Source: CAYNFR01 sp964616755
GTDB taxonomy: Bacteria; Bacteroidota; Bacteroidia; Chitinophagales; Saprospiraceae
DNA length: 64,000 nucleotides
NCBI GenBank assembly: GCA_964616755.1
Contig: CAZTSI010000004.1
Location: forward strand, 1-64,000
Reading direction: 5' to 3'
In this document: positions 1 to 9,469 of the stretch, piece by piece
Position numbering within the stretch: the first letter of the stretch is position 1
How the letters are laid out: each line of letters begins with the position of its first letter
Translations under genes and position numbers: made by a program
The notes under the pieces: generated by a model
What the model was told of the DNA's origin: nothing
Database searches by the model: none
Seen by the model: only the letters and a program-made list of their open reading frames with translations

Positions 1-144
1 GTCACAAGGCGTGAAAACTACTTAGAATCAAGAATGCCAAGGCATCTAGTGAAAAGGCAACTAGGTGGCGAGAGTTAGTACTACATGTATAAAAGTACGT
101 AGGAACGGAGAAAATCTAAACTCAAATGTAAAAATGGATTTATT

Positions 145-708
145 ATGAAAAGAAGACATGTTTTGTATACAATTGGTGGGGCATCATTGGCTATAGGCGG
201 CATGCCGCTAGTAAGCATGATTTCTTGCCAGCAATCAAAAGTGGACAAAGGGCTATTTTTAAAATCAACTGATATCCATTTATTAGATCAAATTGCAGAT
301 GCTATATTACCCACCACACCAGACTCGCCCGGTGCCATGGCAGCAGGCGTGGGTATGATGTTAGATAAATTGATGGCTGATTGTATTTCCTTAGAACACC
401 GCGAAATCATGGTGTCTGGTATCGAGAGTTTTAAGAGTCAGTGCCTTGAGTTGTATGGTAAAGATTTTCAAAAATTGAACAAAGAAGAGCGGTTACTTTA
501 TTTGACGACATTGGATAAGGATCCTGAAACTCCAATCGCGCTAGAATCTCACAAGCCCGGCTATTTTTCACTACTTAAGAAATGGACAATTTTTAGCTAT
601 TTTACATCTGAGGTAGGGATGACACAGGCTTTGCGCTATGTAGCAATTCCCGGCAAGCAATTAGGGGTTTATCCTTTAGGTCAGGGTGATAAAGCATGGG
701 CTCTCTAA
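145..708 (+). CDS. gluconate 2-dehydrogenase subunit 3-like protein (Tat/lipoprotein small subunit)
   Basis: A 187-residue protein resembling the gluconate 2-dehydrogenase subunit 3 family, the small partner of membrane or periplasmic GMC dehydrogenases. The N-terminus has a twin arginine (KRRHVLY), a short hydrophobic stretch and a Cys at about residue 28, so it looks like a Tat-type lipoprotein signal. The family core is visible (DQIADAILPTTPDSPGA near residues 49-65). It ends 4 nt before the GMC gene, which has no signal peptide of its own. In related dehydrogenases the small subunit carries the flavoprotein across the membrane; I infer the same here. Confidence 0.85.
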   Translation: MKRRHVLYTIGGASLAIGGMPLVSMISCQQSKVDKGLFLKSTDIHLLDQIADAILPTTPDSPGAMAAGVGMMLDKLMADCISLEHREIMVSGIESFKSQCLELYGKDFQKLNKEERLLYLTTLDKDPETPIALESHKPGYFSLLKKWTIFSYFTSEVGMTQALRYVAIPGKQLGVYPLGQGDKAWAL

Positions 709-712
709 CTAA

Positions 713-2422
713 ATGAAACAAAGAATGAAACAAACATCAGAAAATACATTTGAAGCCATCGTGATAGGATCGGGCATTAGCGGGGCTTGGGCTGCAAAGG
801 AATTTTGCGAAAAGGGAGTGAAAACCCTGTTATTGGAGCGAGGAAGAGATGTTCGACATGTGGCCGATTATCCTACAGCGACGATGGATCCTTGGGAGTT
901 TCCTCACAGAGGCATAATGCCAAGAGATGTACGCGAACAGAATCCAGTGTTGTCAAGATGTTATGCCTTTGAAGAGGCTACTGAGCATTTTTTTGTTCGT
1001 GACCAAGAACATCCCTACATACAAGAAAAACCTTTTGATTGGATAAGGGGCTATCAAGTAGGCGGAAAGTCGCTTATCTGGGCACGCCAAACCCAGCGAT
1101 GGAGCAAGTACGATTTTGACAATCCAGTCCGCGATGGCTACGCAGATTGGCCAATTGGCTATGATGATTTAAAGGATTGGTATTCGCATGTCGAACGCTT
1201 TGTAGGGATTAGTGGCAATTATGATGGTCTTGAATCATTACCAGATGGTGAATTTTTGCCTCCTTGGGAAATGAACGAAGTAGAGCGCGAAATGGCTGAC
1301 CAAATCATGGAGGTTTTTGATGATCGCCATGTCATAATTGGCCGATGTGCCCATTTAACTCAACCTAAAGAGGAGCATTTGGCTCAGGGTCGAGGACAAT
1401 GTCAGGCTCGAAACCTTTGTTATCGAGGATGTCCATATGGTGCTTACTTTAGTTCAAATTCTTCGACTATCCCATATGCTCAAAAAACAGGAAATCTTAC
1501 TTTGCGGCCCGATGCTGTGGTAGATTCTATTCTGTATGACAAAGAAATCGGCAAAGCTGTAGGAGTCAAAGTTATTGATCGATTGACTAAGGAGGTTCAC
1601 TATTTTTATGCACGTGTCATTTTTGTTAATGCCGCTTGCCTCAATACTAATCTACTTTTGCTTAATTCTCGCTCAGAACGATTCCCGAATGGATTAGGAA
1701 ATGATAACGGATTGTTGGGGCATTATTTGGCTTTTCACAACTATAGAGGCTCATTGACTGCCGAAAGAGCAGGATACGATGATAGTTATTATTTTGGTAG
1801 GAGGCCTTGTGCCGTGATGTTGCCAAATTTCAAAAATTTGGCACGTCAAGATCAGCCATTTAAAGGAGGCTATATGAGTTTTTATTCTGCGAGTAGACAG
1901 GATTGGAATCGAACAATTGAAGGTGATCAAATTGGGGGGGCGTTTAAGGAAGCGCTGAGCCGCCCAGGGGGTTGGTCTGTCTATATGATGATGCAAGGGG
2001 AGACAGTACCACAGCTATCTAACCACGTCCGACTGAGTGACACGCTCAAAGATGATTGGGGAATACCACAATTGATCACCTCCGTAGGGTACACCGAAAA
2101 TGACGAATTATTATACCAAGATTTTATGAGCGAAGCCGAAAGTATGCTCCGAGCAAGCGGTTGTACAAATATCAAACGACATGATAGTGGTCAAGCGCCT
2201 GGATTGGATATACATGAGATGGGTGGCGTCAGAATGGGCAAAGATCCCAAAACATCCTTGTTGAATAAATGGAATCAATTACATCAATGCCCAAATGTAT
2301 TCGTCACAGATGGTGCAGCCATGGCTTCTACAGGTGTACAAAACCCTTCTTTAACCTTTATGGCTATGACCGCAAGAGCAGTCAATTTTGCTGAATTGGA
2401 ATTGCGAAAAGGCGCGCTCTAA
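713..2422 (+). CDS. GMC-family FAD oxidoreductase (large dehydrogenase subunit)
   Basis: A 569-residue GMC oxidoreductase that probably oxidises a sugar or polyol hydroxyl with FAD. The Rossmann motif GSGISG is at residues 19-24. The C-terminal domain has H501 in HEMGGVRMG and N544 in QNPSLTF, the usual GMC His/Asn active-site pair. Cysteines 230, 236 and 240 form a C-x5-C-x3-CPYGA cluster in the region where some bacterial FAD-glucose dehydrogenases hold a [3Fe-4S] cluster; that assignment is by analogy. There is no signal peptide, consistent with export together with the subunit encoded just upstream. An ATG at 725 is an alternative start. The electron acceptor is likely a cytochrome, perhaps one of the heme proteins encoded downstream. 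The substrate is unknown. Confidence 0.9.
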   Translation: MKQRMKQTSENTFEAIVIGSGISGAWAAKEFCEKGVKTLLLERGRDVRHVADYPTATMDPWEFPHRGIMPRDVREQNPVLSRCYAFEEATEHFFVRDQEHPYIQEKPFDWIRGYQVGGKSLIWARQTQRWSKYDFDNPVRDGYADWPIGYDDLKDWYSHVERFVGISGNYDGLESLPDGEFLPPWEMNEVEREMADQIMEVFDDRHVIIGRCAHLTQPKEEHLAQGRGQCQARNLCYRGCPYGAYFSSNSSTIPYAQKTGNLTLRPDAVVDSILYDKEIGKAVGVKVIDRLTKEVHYFYARVIFVNAACLNTNLLLLNSRSERFPNGLGNDNGLLGHYLAFHNYRGSLTAERAGYDDSYYFGRRPCAVMLPNFKNLARQDQPFKGGYMSFYSASRQDWNRTIEGDQIGGAFKEALSRPGGWSVYMMMQGETVPQLSNHVRLSDTLKDDWGIPQLITSVGYTENDELLYQDFMSEAESMLRASGCTNIKRHDSGQAPGLDIHEMGGVRMGKDPKTSLLNKWNQLHQCPNVFVTDGAAMASTGVQNPSLTFMAMTARAVNFAELELRKGAL

Positions 2423-2462
2423 ATTCAAATCTATGGTTTTACTGTTGAGATTGGTATAATCA

Positions 2463-2492
2463 TTGGCCATGAGACGAGGATTTATAATTTTG
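2463..2492 (+). promoter_or_regulatory. Bacteroidota-type promoter for the FG-GAP gene
   Basis: TTG at 2463-2465, a 19-nt spacer, then TAATTTTG at 2485-2492. This matches the Bacteroidota -33/-7 pattern (TTG, about 19-22 nt, TAnnTTTG). The predicted transcript start, near 2499, lies just before the ATG at 2515, suggesting the FG-GAP gene starts a transcript separate from the GMC pair. Confidence 0.55.
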
Positions 2493-2514
2493 TATATTAG
2501 GTAGGTTTATAAAT

Positions 2515-5500
2515 ATGAGGATTTTTATTTTTTTTTGCTTTGCGTGGGTTATTCTTCATTGGTCATCTTGTAAGTCAGAAAATACATTATTTACATTGAT
2601 CGATGATGCTCATACCGGTATTACCTTTGAAAACACGATCACAGAGACAGATTCGTTTAACATTATGCGAAACGAATACATGTATAATGGCGGCGGGGTA
2701 GGCGTAGCCGATTTAAATAATGACGGATGGCAGGATCTTATCTTCGCGGGCAACAAAGTATTAAGCAGAATTTACCTCAATCAAGGTGGATTTAATTTTC
2801 AGGACATTACGGATCGGTTTGAGGGCTTAGATTCGAGCCAGTGGATTAGTGGTGTCAGCATAGTGGACATCAATGTAGATGGGTATATCGACCTATACTT
2901 TACTTCGACGAATAGCAGAGATTCACTTTTGAGACGAAATCAATTGTGGGTTAATCAAGGCATAGATACAGACGGCTTACCTAGGTTTATCGAACAAGCT
3001 TCCGAATACGGGATCGCGGATATGGGTTATTCCGTGCACGCATCTTTTTTTGATTATGATTTAGATGGGGACTTGGATCTGTATATATTGAATAATATAG
3101 TGCTACAAAGTGTGCCAACTAACTATCGAGATAAAATTGTAGATGGAAGTTCGTCTAACAATGATCGATTGTATAAAAACCTTGGCAACGGAATGTTTGA
3201 AAATGTAAGTACAGAGGCGGGTATTACCATTGAAGGATATGGATTAGGATTGTCTGTTAGCGATATTAACCAGGACGGTTATCCAGATATTTATGTCTCT
3301 AATGATTATATTGCTAATGATATTCTTTACATCAATCAAGGCAACGGGACGTTCATAAATCAAATAGCAGACTATTTGTCCTATCAATCCAAATTTTCAA
3401 TGGGTAATGATATTTCGGATATGAACAATGATGGATTGGTTGATATCTTGACTGTAGATATGTTGCCTGAAGACTACCATCGAAAAAAGCAAACCATTAA
3501 TGGAAATTCCTACCTTGCATACATCAATGACGAGAAATTTGGATACCAGACTCAATATGTGCGCAATATGTTGCACCTCAACAATGGGTTTGTTGACGGT
3601 CAACTTCTACCTTTTAGTGAAATTGGTCAAATAGCGGGTATTCACCAGACCGAATGGAGTTGGTCACCACTTTTTATGGATGTTGATAACGATGGAGACC
3701 GGGATTTGTTGGTGACTAATGGCTTTCCAAAAGACCTCACTGACAAAGATTTTACCAATTATAAGGCACAGATGTATGGCTATTTAGCGGGAGATCAAGA
3801 TGTACTCCCACGGATTCCTGTGGTTGAAATAGCCAATTATGGTTTTGAAAATATGGGGGAACTCCAATTTAGAGACCAATCCTTGGCTTGGGGGCTGAAG
3901 AGTCCTTCTTTTTCAACAGGGGCAGCTTTTGTCGATCTCAACAATGATGGCTATTTGGACTATGTAGTCAATAACATTAATAAGTCGGCATTTATATATA
4001 AAAATACCCTATCGACTGCAAAGGAACGATCGCATTTCTTGCGAATTAAGCTGAAAGGTTCAAATCAGAATCCACTAGCGATTGGAGCTAAAGTCCATTT
4101 ATACGCGGGTGGAACGCTACAGTTTATGGAACATTTTTTGTCGAGAGGATATATCTCATCTGTTGATCCGATTGTTCATTTCGGCTTAGGCTCGATCGCT
4201 GATGTTGATTCGATTATTATAACCTGGCCAGATGGCTTGATAAGTAGAGTCGTTTCACCCAGTATCGATAAGGAGATACAACTTGATTATGCAGAACTAC
4301 TTAAGGATCTAGCGGCCAATTCTGCGCCGGGCAAACTCCCTTTTAATGAAGTGCCAGGCCCTGACTATGTGCATCACCAAGAAGACTACATTGACTTTTT
4401 TCAAGAACAGCGACTCCTATTGCATAAATTCTCGCAAATAGGCCCGTCTATCGCTGCGGGCGATATCACTGGCGATGGCAATGAAGAAATAGTGATTGCG
4501 GGGTCCCAAGATCAGGCTCTTCGTGTTTACCGTTTTCTGGATGGAAGATTTGATTCTTTGTCTATAGCCGGATTGACCGAACGGCCAAGAGCCGTGCAGT
4601 CAGATCTAGCCCTAGTGGACGTGGACGGAGATGGGGATCTTGATATTATCGCGGTGTCAGGGGGTTATGCCAATCGGGATACAGCGGAATACGAACATTA
4701 TATATTGTTCAACGAAGGTGATCATTTTTCAAAAAGTATTTTACCTATTCCACCTTTTATCGCATCTACTGTAGTGGCTTTAGACGTTGATAAAGATGGG
4801 GATTTGGATTTATTTATTGGCGCACGTGTGACGCGTAGTGGTTTTCCTCACGCCCCTCCTTCATACCTTTTAATCAACGAAAACGGTAATTTTACAGCTA
4901 ATAAGGTGGAGGCATTCGAATTAGGAATGGTGACGGACGTGGTCGTCAGTGACTATAACCTGGATGGGTGGCAGGATCTTGTGATCACTCGATCTTGGAA
5001 TAGCATAATCGTACTGGAGAATCGAGGCGGCAGTCTCAAGAAAAAGCCACTAGCTGATGCAGAAGGGTATCATGGACTTTGGAACACCGTTTTAGCGCTC
5101 GATTTTGATCAAGACGGTGATGAAGATTATTTGTTGGGTAATCTAGGGCAAAATCATCGTTTCAACATTAGCGAGGACTATCCATTAAGACTTTATGCCA
5201 CCGATATCGACCAAAATGGCGTAGTCGATCCGCTCATTAGCGGCTATTGGCTAGATAGAAATGGGGCGATGAAAGAGTATCCTATTCATTATTTGGATGA
5301 ATTAGCAGCACAATCACCTTTTTTTAGAAAGCGCTTCACGAGCTATCAACAATTCAGTTATTGCACCATGGATAGTATAGTTGATAAAAGAGAAATTTCT
5401 ACTTCTGATGTATTTAGTATCAATACAGATAGTCACTACTTATTACGAAATGACGGTGGTGGAAAGTTTTCTTGGCAAGTATTACCCAGAGCTGTTCAAG

Positions 5501-5787
5501 TGTCGCCTATCAAAGCACTCTATGCTGTTGATTTGGAGAATGACGGAAAGCCTGAAATAATCATCGTAGGAAATGATTACTCTTTTGAGGTGTCAACGGG
5601 GTACATGGATGCGAACAAGGGAGCTATACTCGTCAATGGATCGGATGGACTGCGTGTCCTCTCTTCATCACAAACGGGACTCTATATACCTGGACAAGTA
5701 GAATCTATTTGCTCAATAAAAGATGGCAAATACTTTTTGTTTGGTATTAATAGAAATAAAATTACTGTTTTTGAGCATTTGAAATGA
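2515..5787 (+). CDS. FG-GAP/VCBS-repeat lipoprotein with ASPIC/UnbV domain
   Basis: A 1090-residue exported protein with a lipoprotein signal (Cys at about residue 19 in WSSCKSE). Most of it is FG-GAP/VCBS repeats carrying acidic calcium-binding loops of the type DxDxDGxxD (for example DYDLDGDLDLY and DVDGDGDLDII), which fold into one or two beta-propellers. An ASPIC/UnbV domain lies at about residues 505-590 (IGAKVHLYAGG to GLGSIADVDSIIITWPDG). Such proteins are common and poorly characterised in Bacteroidota; many are surface-exposed. Its place between the GMC pair and the PVC-type heme protein suggests a surface role in the same carbohydrate-related locus, but no enzymatic activity can be assigned. 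Confidence 0.85.
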   Translation: MRIFIFFCFAWVILHWSSCKSENTLFTLIDDAHTGITFENTITETDSFNIMRNEYMYNGGGVGVADLNNDGWQDLIFAGNKVLSRIYLNQGGFNFQDITDRFEGLDSSQWISGVSIVDINVDGYIDLYFTSTNSRDSLLRRNQLWVNQGIDTDGLPRFIEQASEYGIADMGYSVHASFFDYDLDGDLDLYILNNIVLQSVPTNYRDKIVDGSSSNNDRLYKNLGNGMFENVSTEAGITIEGYGLGLSVSDINQDGYPDIYVSNDYIANDILYINQGNGTFINQIADYLSYQSKFSMGNDISDMNNDGLVDILTVDMLPEDYHRKKQTINGNSYLAYINDEKFGYQTQYVRNMLHLNNGFVDGQLLPFSEIGQIAGIHQTEWSWSPLFMDVDNDGDRDLLVTNGFPKDLTDKDFTNYKAQMYGYLAGDQDVLPRIPVVEIANYGFENMGELQFRDQSLAWGLKSPSFSTGAAFVDLNNDGYLDYVVNNINKSAFIYKNTLSTAKERSHFLRIKLKGSNQNPLAIGAKVHLYAGGTLQFMEHFLSRGYISSVDPIVHFGLGSIADVDSIIITWPDGLISRVVSPSIDKEIQLDYAELLKDLAANSAPGKLPFNEVPGPDYVHHQEDYIDFFQEQRLLLHKFSQIGPSIAAGDITGDGNEEIVIAGSQDQALRVYRFLDGRFDSLSIAGLTERPRAVQSDLALVDVDGDGDLDIIAVSGGYANRDTAEYEHYILFNEGDHFSKSILPIPPFIASTVVALDVDKDGDLDLFIGARVTRSGFPHAPPSYLLINENGNFTANKVEAFELGMVTDVVVSDYNLDGWQDLVITRSWNSIIVLENRGGSLKKKPLADAEGYHGLWNTVLALDFDQDGDEDYLLGNLGQNHRFNISEDYPLRLYATDIDQNGVVDPLISGYWLDRNGAMKEYPIHYLDELAAQSPFFRKRFTSYQQFSYCTMDSIVDKREISTSDVFSINTDSHYLLRNDGGGKFSWQVLPRAVQVSPIKALYAVDLENDGKPEIIIVGNDYSFEVSTGYMDANKGAILVNGSDGLRVLSSSQTGLYIPGQVESICSIKDGKYFLFGINRNKITVFEHLK

Positions 5788-5931
5788 GTTTTGAGTTAGA
5801 ATGAAGGGTTGATAAGAGAGGTGTATTCGCGAAGCGACCCAAAGTTTATTTCTAGGATACATGAATGACCTTTGGCGCAACGAGTAGATTAGTTCGTATT
5901 TTATGACAATGAGAGATTTTAATTTTTAAAT

Positions 5932-8865
5932 ATGATGCGGTCTATCTTTTACGTGGTCATGCTATGCTTGTTATTCGGTTGCAAGTCTAGAGAAGTAAGG
6001 AGTTCTGAATTTGAGATCAGGGAAGGATTTAAAATGGAACTAATTGCGGTGGAACCTACGATCACAGATCCTGTGGATTTGGAATTTGACGAATGGGGGC
6101 AACTTTTTGTACTTGAGATGCCAGGCTATCCTTTTGAAGACAAGCAAAGCAGGGTAGTTCGAATTGTAGATGAGGATAAAGATGGGCACTACGAAAAAGC
6201 CGTGGTATTTGCGGATAGCCTACAATTAGCCACCTCAATACTTCCTTATGAAGGGGGCTTGTTGGTAGCTGCCCCACCATATTTGTTGCACATCACCGAC
6301 ACAGACGGTGATCAAGTTGCTGATCGGCGGGATACCCTTTTAGGTGGATTTAATACGGGCAATTTACAACATAATTATAATGGACTTACCTATGGAATAG
6401 ATGGTTGGGTATATGCGGCTAACGGCGGTAACTCTGGCACACCCTATTGGTGGAGTTCTGGCGAAATGAAACCATTCGATATTCGAGACGATGATTTTAG
6501 AATTAACATAAAAGATCGCAATATCGAGCGGATAGGATTATCGTCTGGTGGGTTTGGACTAGGCTTAGATGAATGGGGGCGGCTATATGAAACACACAAT
6601 CTAGAGCATGTTTCTCAATTGGTCTATCCAGGCCGGTATACTTCGTCATATGACTTGTCATTAGATCCAAGTCTGACAAATATTTCGGATCATGAAGAAA
6701 ACGGCTTATCGCGAATATATCCCATAGGTGAGCAGGAATCGAGGGTAAATCACCCGGAGCAGTCAGGCTATTTTTCAGGAGCATGTGGCATTACCTACTA
6801 TGGTGGCGGTAATTTTGGCGAGGAGTATCAAAACACCTTGTGGATTGCGGATGTGGTACTCAATCTCGTACATGTTGATAAATTGAGCGATAATGGATCG
6901 ACTCAACGTGCCACAAGGTTACTAGAGAATAGTGATTTTTTGGCTAGTTCAGATCGCGCCTTTCGACCCGTGAATATGAGCGTTGGGCCAGATGGCGCCA
7001 TCTATTTGCTTGATATGCATCGTGCCGTCATAGAGCATCCAGAATGGATTCCTGATGAGATTGAATCCACATTAAATATTCATGAAGGAAAGGAAAAGGG
7101 TAGGATTTATAAAATTTCTAGGGTTGATCGACCAAGTTCTATTGAAGACAATATTGACAAACTCTCATTAACCAGTATCTCAGGTCAAATAGAGGCTTTA
7201 GGACATCCTAACCAATGGGTGCGCATGACCGCACACCGATTACTTGCAGGAACTGAAAATTTGCAGCCAGCAGCCTTGGCGCGACTAGCCGCTAATTTAG
7301 TCGATGGAAGTGACTTTGAGAAACTGCATAGTTTATGGCTTTTGAGCTTGAGAAACCAACTTACATCAGAGCAATGGGAGGTTGCGATGCAGAGTAATCG
7401 ACCCGAGTTACGCGAAAATGCACTTATTGTGAGTGAAAAAATGGCCGATCGTGCAGGACTTTATCCCTATTTGCTTAAAGCCTTAACCGATACAAACCAA
7501 CGAGTCCGACTGCAAGCTGCATTGACTATATCAACTATGGATGAAGGAGTAATATCGAAAGATCGGGATACTCTTCTGGAGGCGTTCATTGCTGCTAGCC
7601 AAATGGATATGGACAAATGGAATTATCATGCCATTACCATAGCGGCTCATAAGATGACAAAAGAATTACTGTCTCGGCTGCTTCAAATAAATGAGGTTAA
7701 CCAACATCCAGTATTTTTAAAATTACTAGCATCAAGTGCTTCGTTGAACAAATCCGATTTGCAACGACTATTGCAAGATCTGGCTACGAGCAAACTCTCC
7801 ATGGACAATATCTCACTCGTGTTGAACGCTATTGCAGAGCACAATACTACCCAAATGAGTAGTGCCGAAATTGTGCGATGGATTGAACATTTAGAACGTT
7901 TGGATGAAGCTAAACTCATTGCTTCATGTACCAAACTACGTTTGAGTCTTGGCATGAGTGCCTCCTCCAAATTTATTCAGAATAGTGTAAAATCGCTGAC
8001 TCTGGTGGCGGAGGATTCGGCCCCCTTGGAATCTCGGCTAAAACAAATGTCGATTATCGAGTTGTTGCCCTTTGAACAAAAATCTCATGTTTTATATACC
8101 TTGTTGACCAACACCCAGCCCATGGCGATACAAGAGGCCGCTATGTCACAACTCATGCAGGCAAAACATCCAGAAACTGGTACGAGATTAGTAAAAATTT
8201 GGAAAAACCTGGGGCCTCAAAGTCGAAGGACTGCCAGTGATTTATTATTGTATGATAAACACTATCACGATGCATTATTGACTGGACTTGAGAACGGAAC
8301 AATCAATATTGGCGAAATGAATTTTGACTTGGAGAGAAGGCGAACCTTATTGCGTTGGACAGACGATAAGCGAACCATTGCTCGTGCTGAAGCACTTTTT
8401 TCAGATGCTGGAGTGGTAAATCGTGCCGAAATTATTGAAAGGATGAAACCAGCGTTGTCATTAGCTTCTTCTCCAATCAGAGGTGAAGAAGTGTTTACTA
8501 TGGTTTGTGGCCAATGCCATATGTATAAAGAAATAGGCAAAAATGTTGGCCCTGTTCTTACGGAGATTGGAAGGAAAAGTAAAGCTACCTTGTTACACGA
8601 TATTTTGGATCCCAATGCGGCGGTAGATACACGCTATATCAATCATCGGCTTGAAACTAATGATGGTACAATTCATGTGGGCATCGTAGACAGTGAAACA
8701 GATCATGAAATTAGTATCAAAAAAATGGGGGGAATGAAGGTGACCGTTTCCAAGAAGGAGATCAAGGAACTCATGTCATTAGGAAGTTCCATGATGTTAG
8801 AAGGACTCGAAAATAGCATGAGTCAACAAGACTTGGCGGACCTTTTGGCATTTTTACAAGATTGA
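5932..8865 (+). CDS. PVC-type dehydrogenase-like lipoprotein with HEAT region and C-terminal cytochrome c domain
   Basis: A 977-residue lipoprotein (signal ending LLFGC, Cys about residue 17). The N-terminal 380 residues form a membrane-bound-dehydrogenase/sorbosone-dehydrogenase-like beta-propeller (FEIREGFKMELIAVEP, DPVDLEFDEWGQLFV, VGPDGAIYLLDMHR). A helical HEAT-like stretch follows at about 400-830. A cytochrome c domain at the C-terminus has one CxxCH heme site (C859, C862, H863) in the PVC-type heme-binding arrangement. It is predicted to pass electrons in the periplasm. Its position downstream of a GMC dehydrogenase makes it a candidate electron acceptor, which is inference. The 144-nt upstream gap has no clear promoter. 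Confidence 0.85.
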   Translation: MMRSIFYVVMLCLLFGCKSREVRSSEFEIREGFKMELIAVEPTITDPVDLEFDEWGQLFVLEMPGYPFEDKQSRVVRIVDEDKDGHYEKAVVFADSLQLATSILPYEGGLLVAAPPYLLHITDTDGDQVADRRDTLLGGFNTGNLQHNYNGLTYGIDGWVYAANGGNSGTPYWWSSGEMKPFDIRDDDFRINIKDRNIERIGLSSGGFGLGLDEWGRLYETHNLEHVSQLVYPGRYTSSYDLSLDPSLTNISDHEENGLSRIYPIGEQESRVNHPEQSGYFSGACGITYYGGGNFGEEYQNTLWIADVVLNLVHVDKLSDNGSTQRATRLLENSDFLASSDRAFRPVNMSVGPDGAIYLLDMHRAVIEHPEWIPDEIESTLNIHEGKEKGRIYKISRVDRPSSIEDNIDKLSLTSISGQIEALGHPNQWVRMTAHRLLAGTENLQPAALARLAANLVDGSDFEKLHSLWLLSLRNQLTSEQWEVAMQSNRPELRENALIVSEKMADRAGLYPYLLKALTDTNQRVRLQAALTISTMDEGVISKDRDTLLEAFIAASQMDMDKWNYHAITIAAHKMTKELLSRLLQINEVNQHPVFLKLLASSASLNKSDLQRLLQDLATSKLSMDNISLVLNAIAEHNTTQMSSAEIVRWIEHLERLDEAKLIASCTKLRLSLGMSASSKFIQNSVKSLTLVAEDSAPLESRLKQMSIIELLPFEQKSHVLYTLLTNTQPMAIQEAAMSQLMQAKHPETGTRLVKIWKNLGPQSRRTASDLLLYDKHYHDALLTGLENGTINIGEMNFDLERRRTLLRWTDDKRTIARAEALFSDAGVVNRAEIIERMKPALSLASSPIRGEEVFTMVCGQCHMYKEIGKNVGPVLTEIGRKSKATLLHDILDPNAAVDTRYINHRLETNDGTIHVGIVDSETDHEISIKKMGGMKVTVSKKEIKELMSLGSSMMLEGLENSMSQQDLADLLAFLQD

Positions 8866-8872
8866 AAATATA

Positions 8873-9295
8873 ATGAAAAACTTCAAACATATGAAAAGAA
8901 CTTATTTATTCTTAGCACTATTTGCCATCATCTCTTGTCATTCTCAAACTCAACAAGACACTAAAGAGCCACTCACGAACAAAGTTATTTTGCCGCAGGA
9001 TTTAGTAGGCAAGATCATTGCGTATAAGTATGGTGAGAGTATTTACCATGTCACCATTGATTCTGAAACCGATCTTCATTGGGAAGCTATTGCAGGTGAA
9101 GAAAAGGGGGCTTACGAAGAAGAAAAGTACAAAATCGCTGCTATTGATGATCAAAAATTGTTCATTACATGGGGGGAGGCAAATGGAATAGGCGTTAGCC
9201 AAGTATTGGATTTCGAAAAAGGAATCGTATTCAATCATCTACTTCGTGGCCGAGATGTCAGTATTGGTACGGGGACGATCAAGTTGGTCGACTAA
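8873..9295 (+). CDS. MoaF-like small lipoprotein
   Basis: A 140-residue predicted lipoprotein (Cys about residue 24 in ISCHSQ). The mature part has the beta-strand pattern of MoaF-like/lipocalin-type domains (YKIAAIDDQKLFITWGEANG, then GVSQVLDFEKG and a final strand). The gene starts 7 nt after the PVC-type heme gene and is surely co-transcribed. The start could also be the ATG at 8891, which gives a tighter signal peptide (MKRTYLFLALFAIISC). Ligand and role are unknown; family assignment is by pattern only. Confidence 0.6.
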   Translation: MKNFKHMKRTYLFLALFAIISCHSQTQQDTKEPLTNKVILPQDLVGKIIAYKYGESIYHVTIDSETDLHWEAIAGEEKGAYEEEKYKIAAIDDQKLFITWGEANGIGVSQVLDFEKGIVFNHLLRGRDVSIGTGTIKLVD

Positions 9296-9469
9296 CAAAG
9301 ATGTAATAAACCCCATTAGTACTATTTTTTGCTATTTTTGGTAATCAGAGTTTGGTTAGCATACAAAATAGTCTGTCAGTTGGATCCAACTATTTGAGTC
9401 CTTGGAGAGGCGAGGCTTGCAGCGAGAGTATTGCCAGTTAATTTTTATTTTTCTTGTATATTTATAGCT

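Noticed and set aside
1..78. Open frame at the window start, 25 codons ending in TAG
   Set aside because: Short, no recognised protein, and all other frames close early. It may be the tail of a gene outside the window but cannot be supported.
8265..8615. 116-codon open frame antisense to the PVC-type heme gene
   Set aside because: Covered by a well-supported gene with a CxxCH domain on the other strand; no family resemblance.
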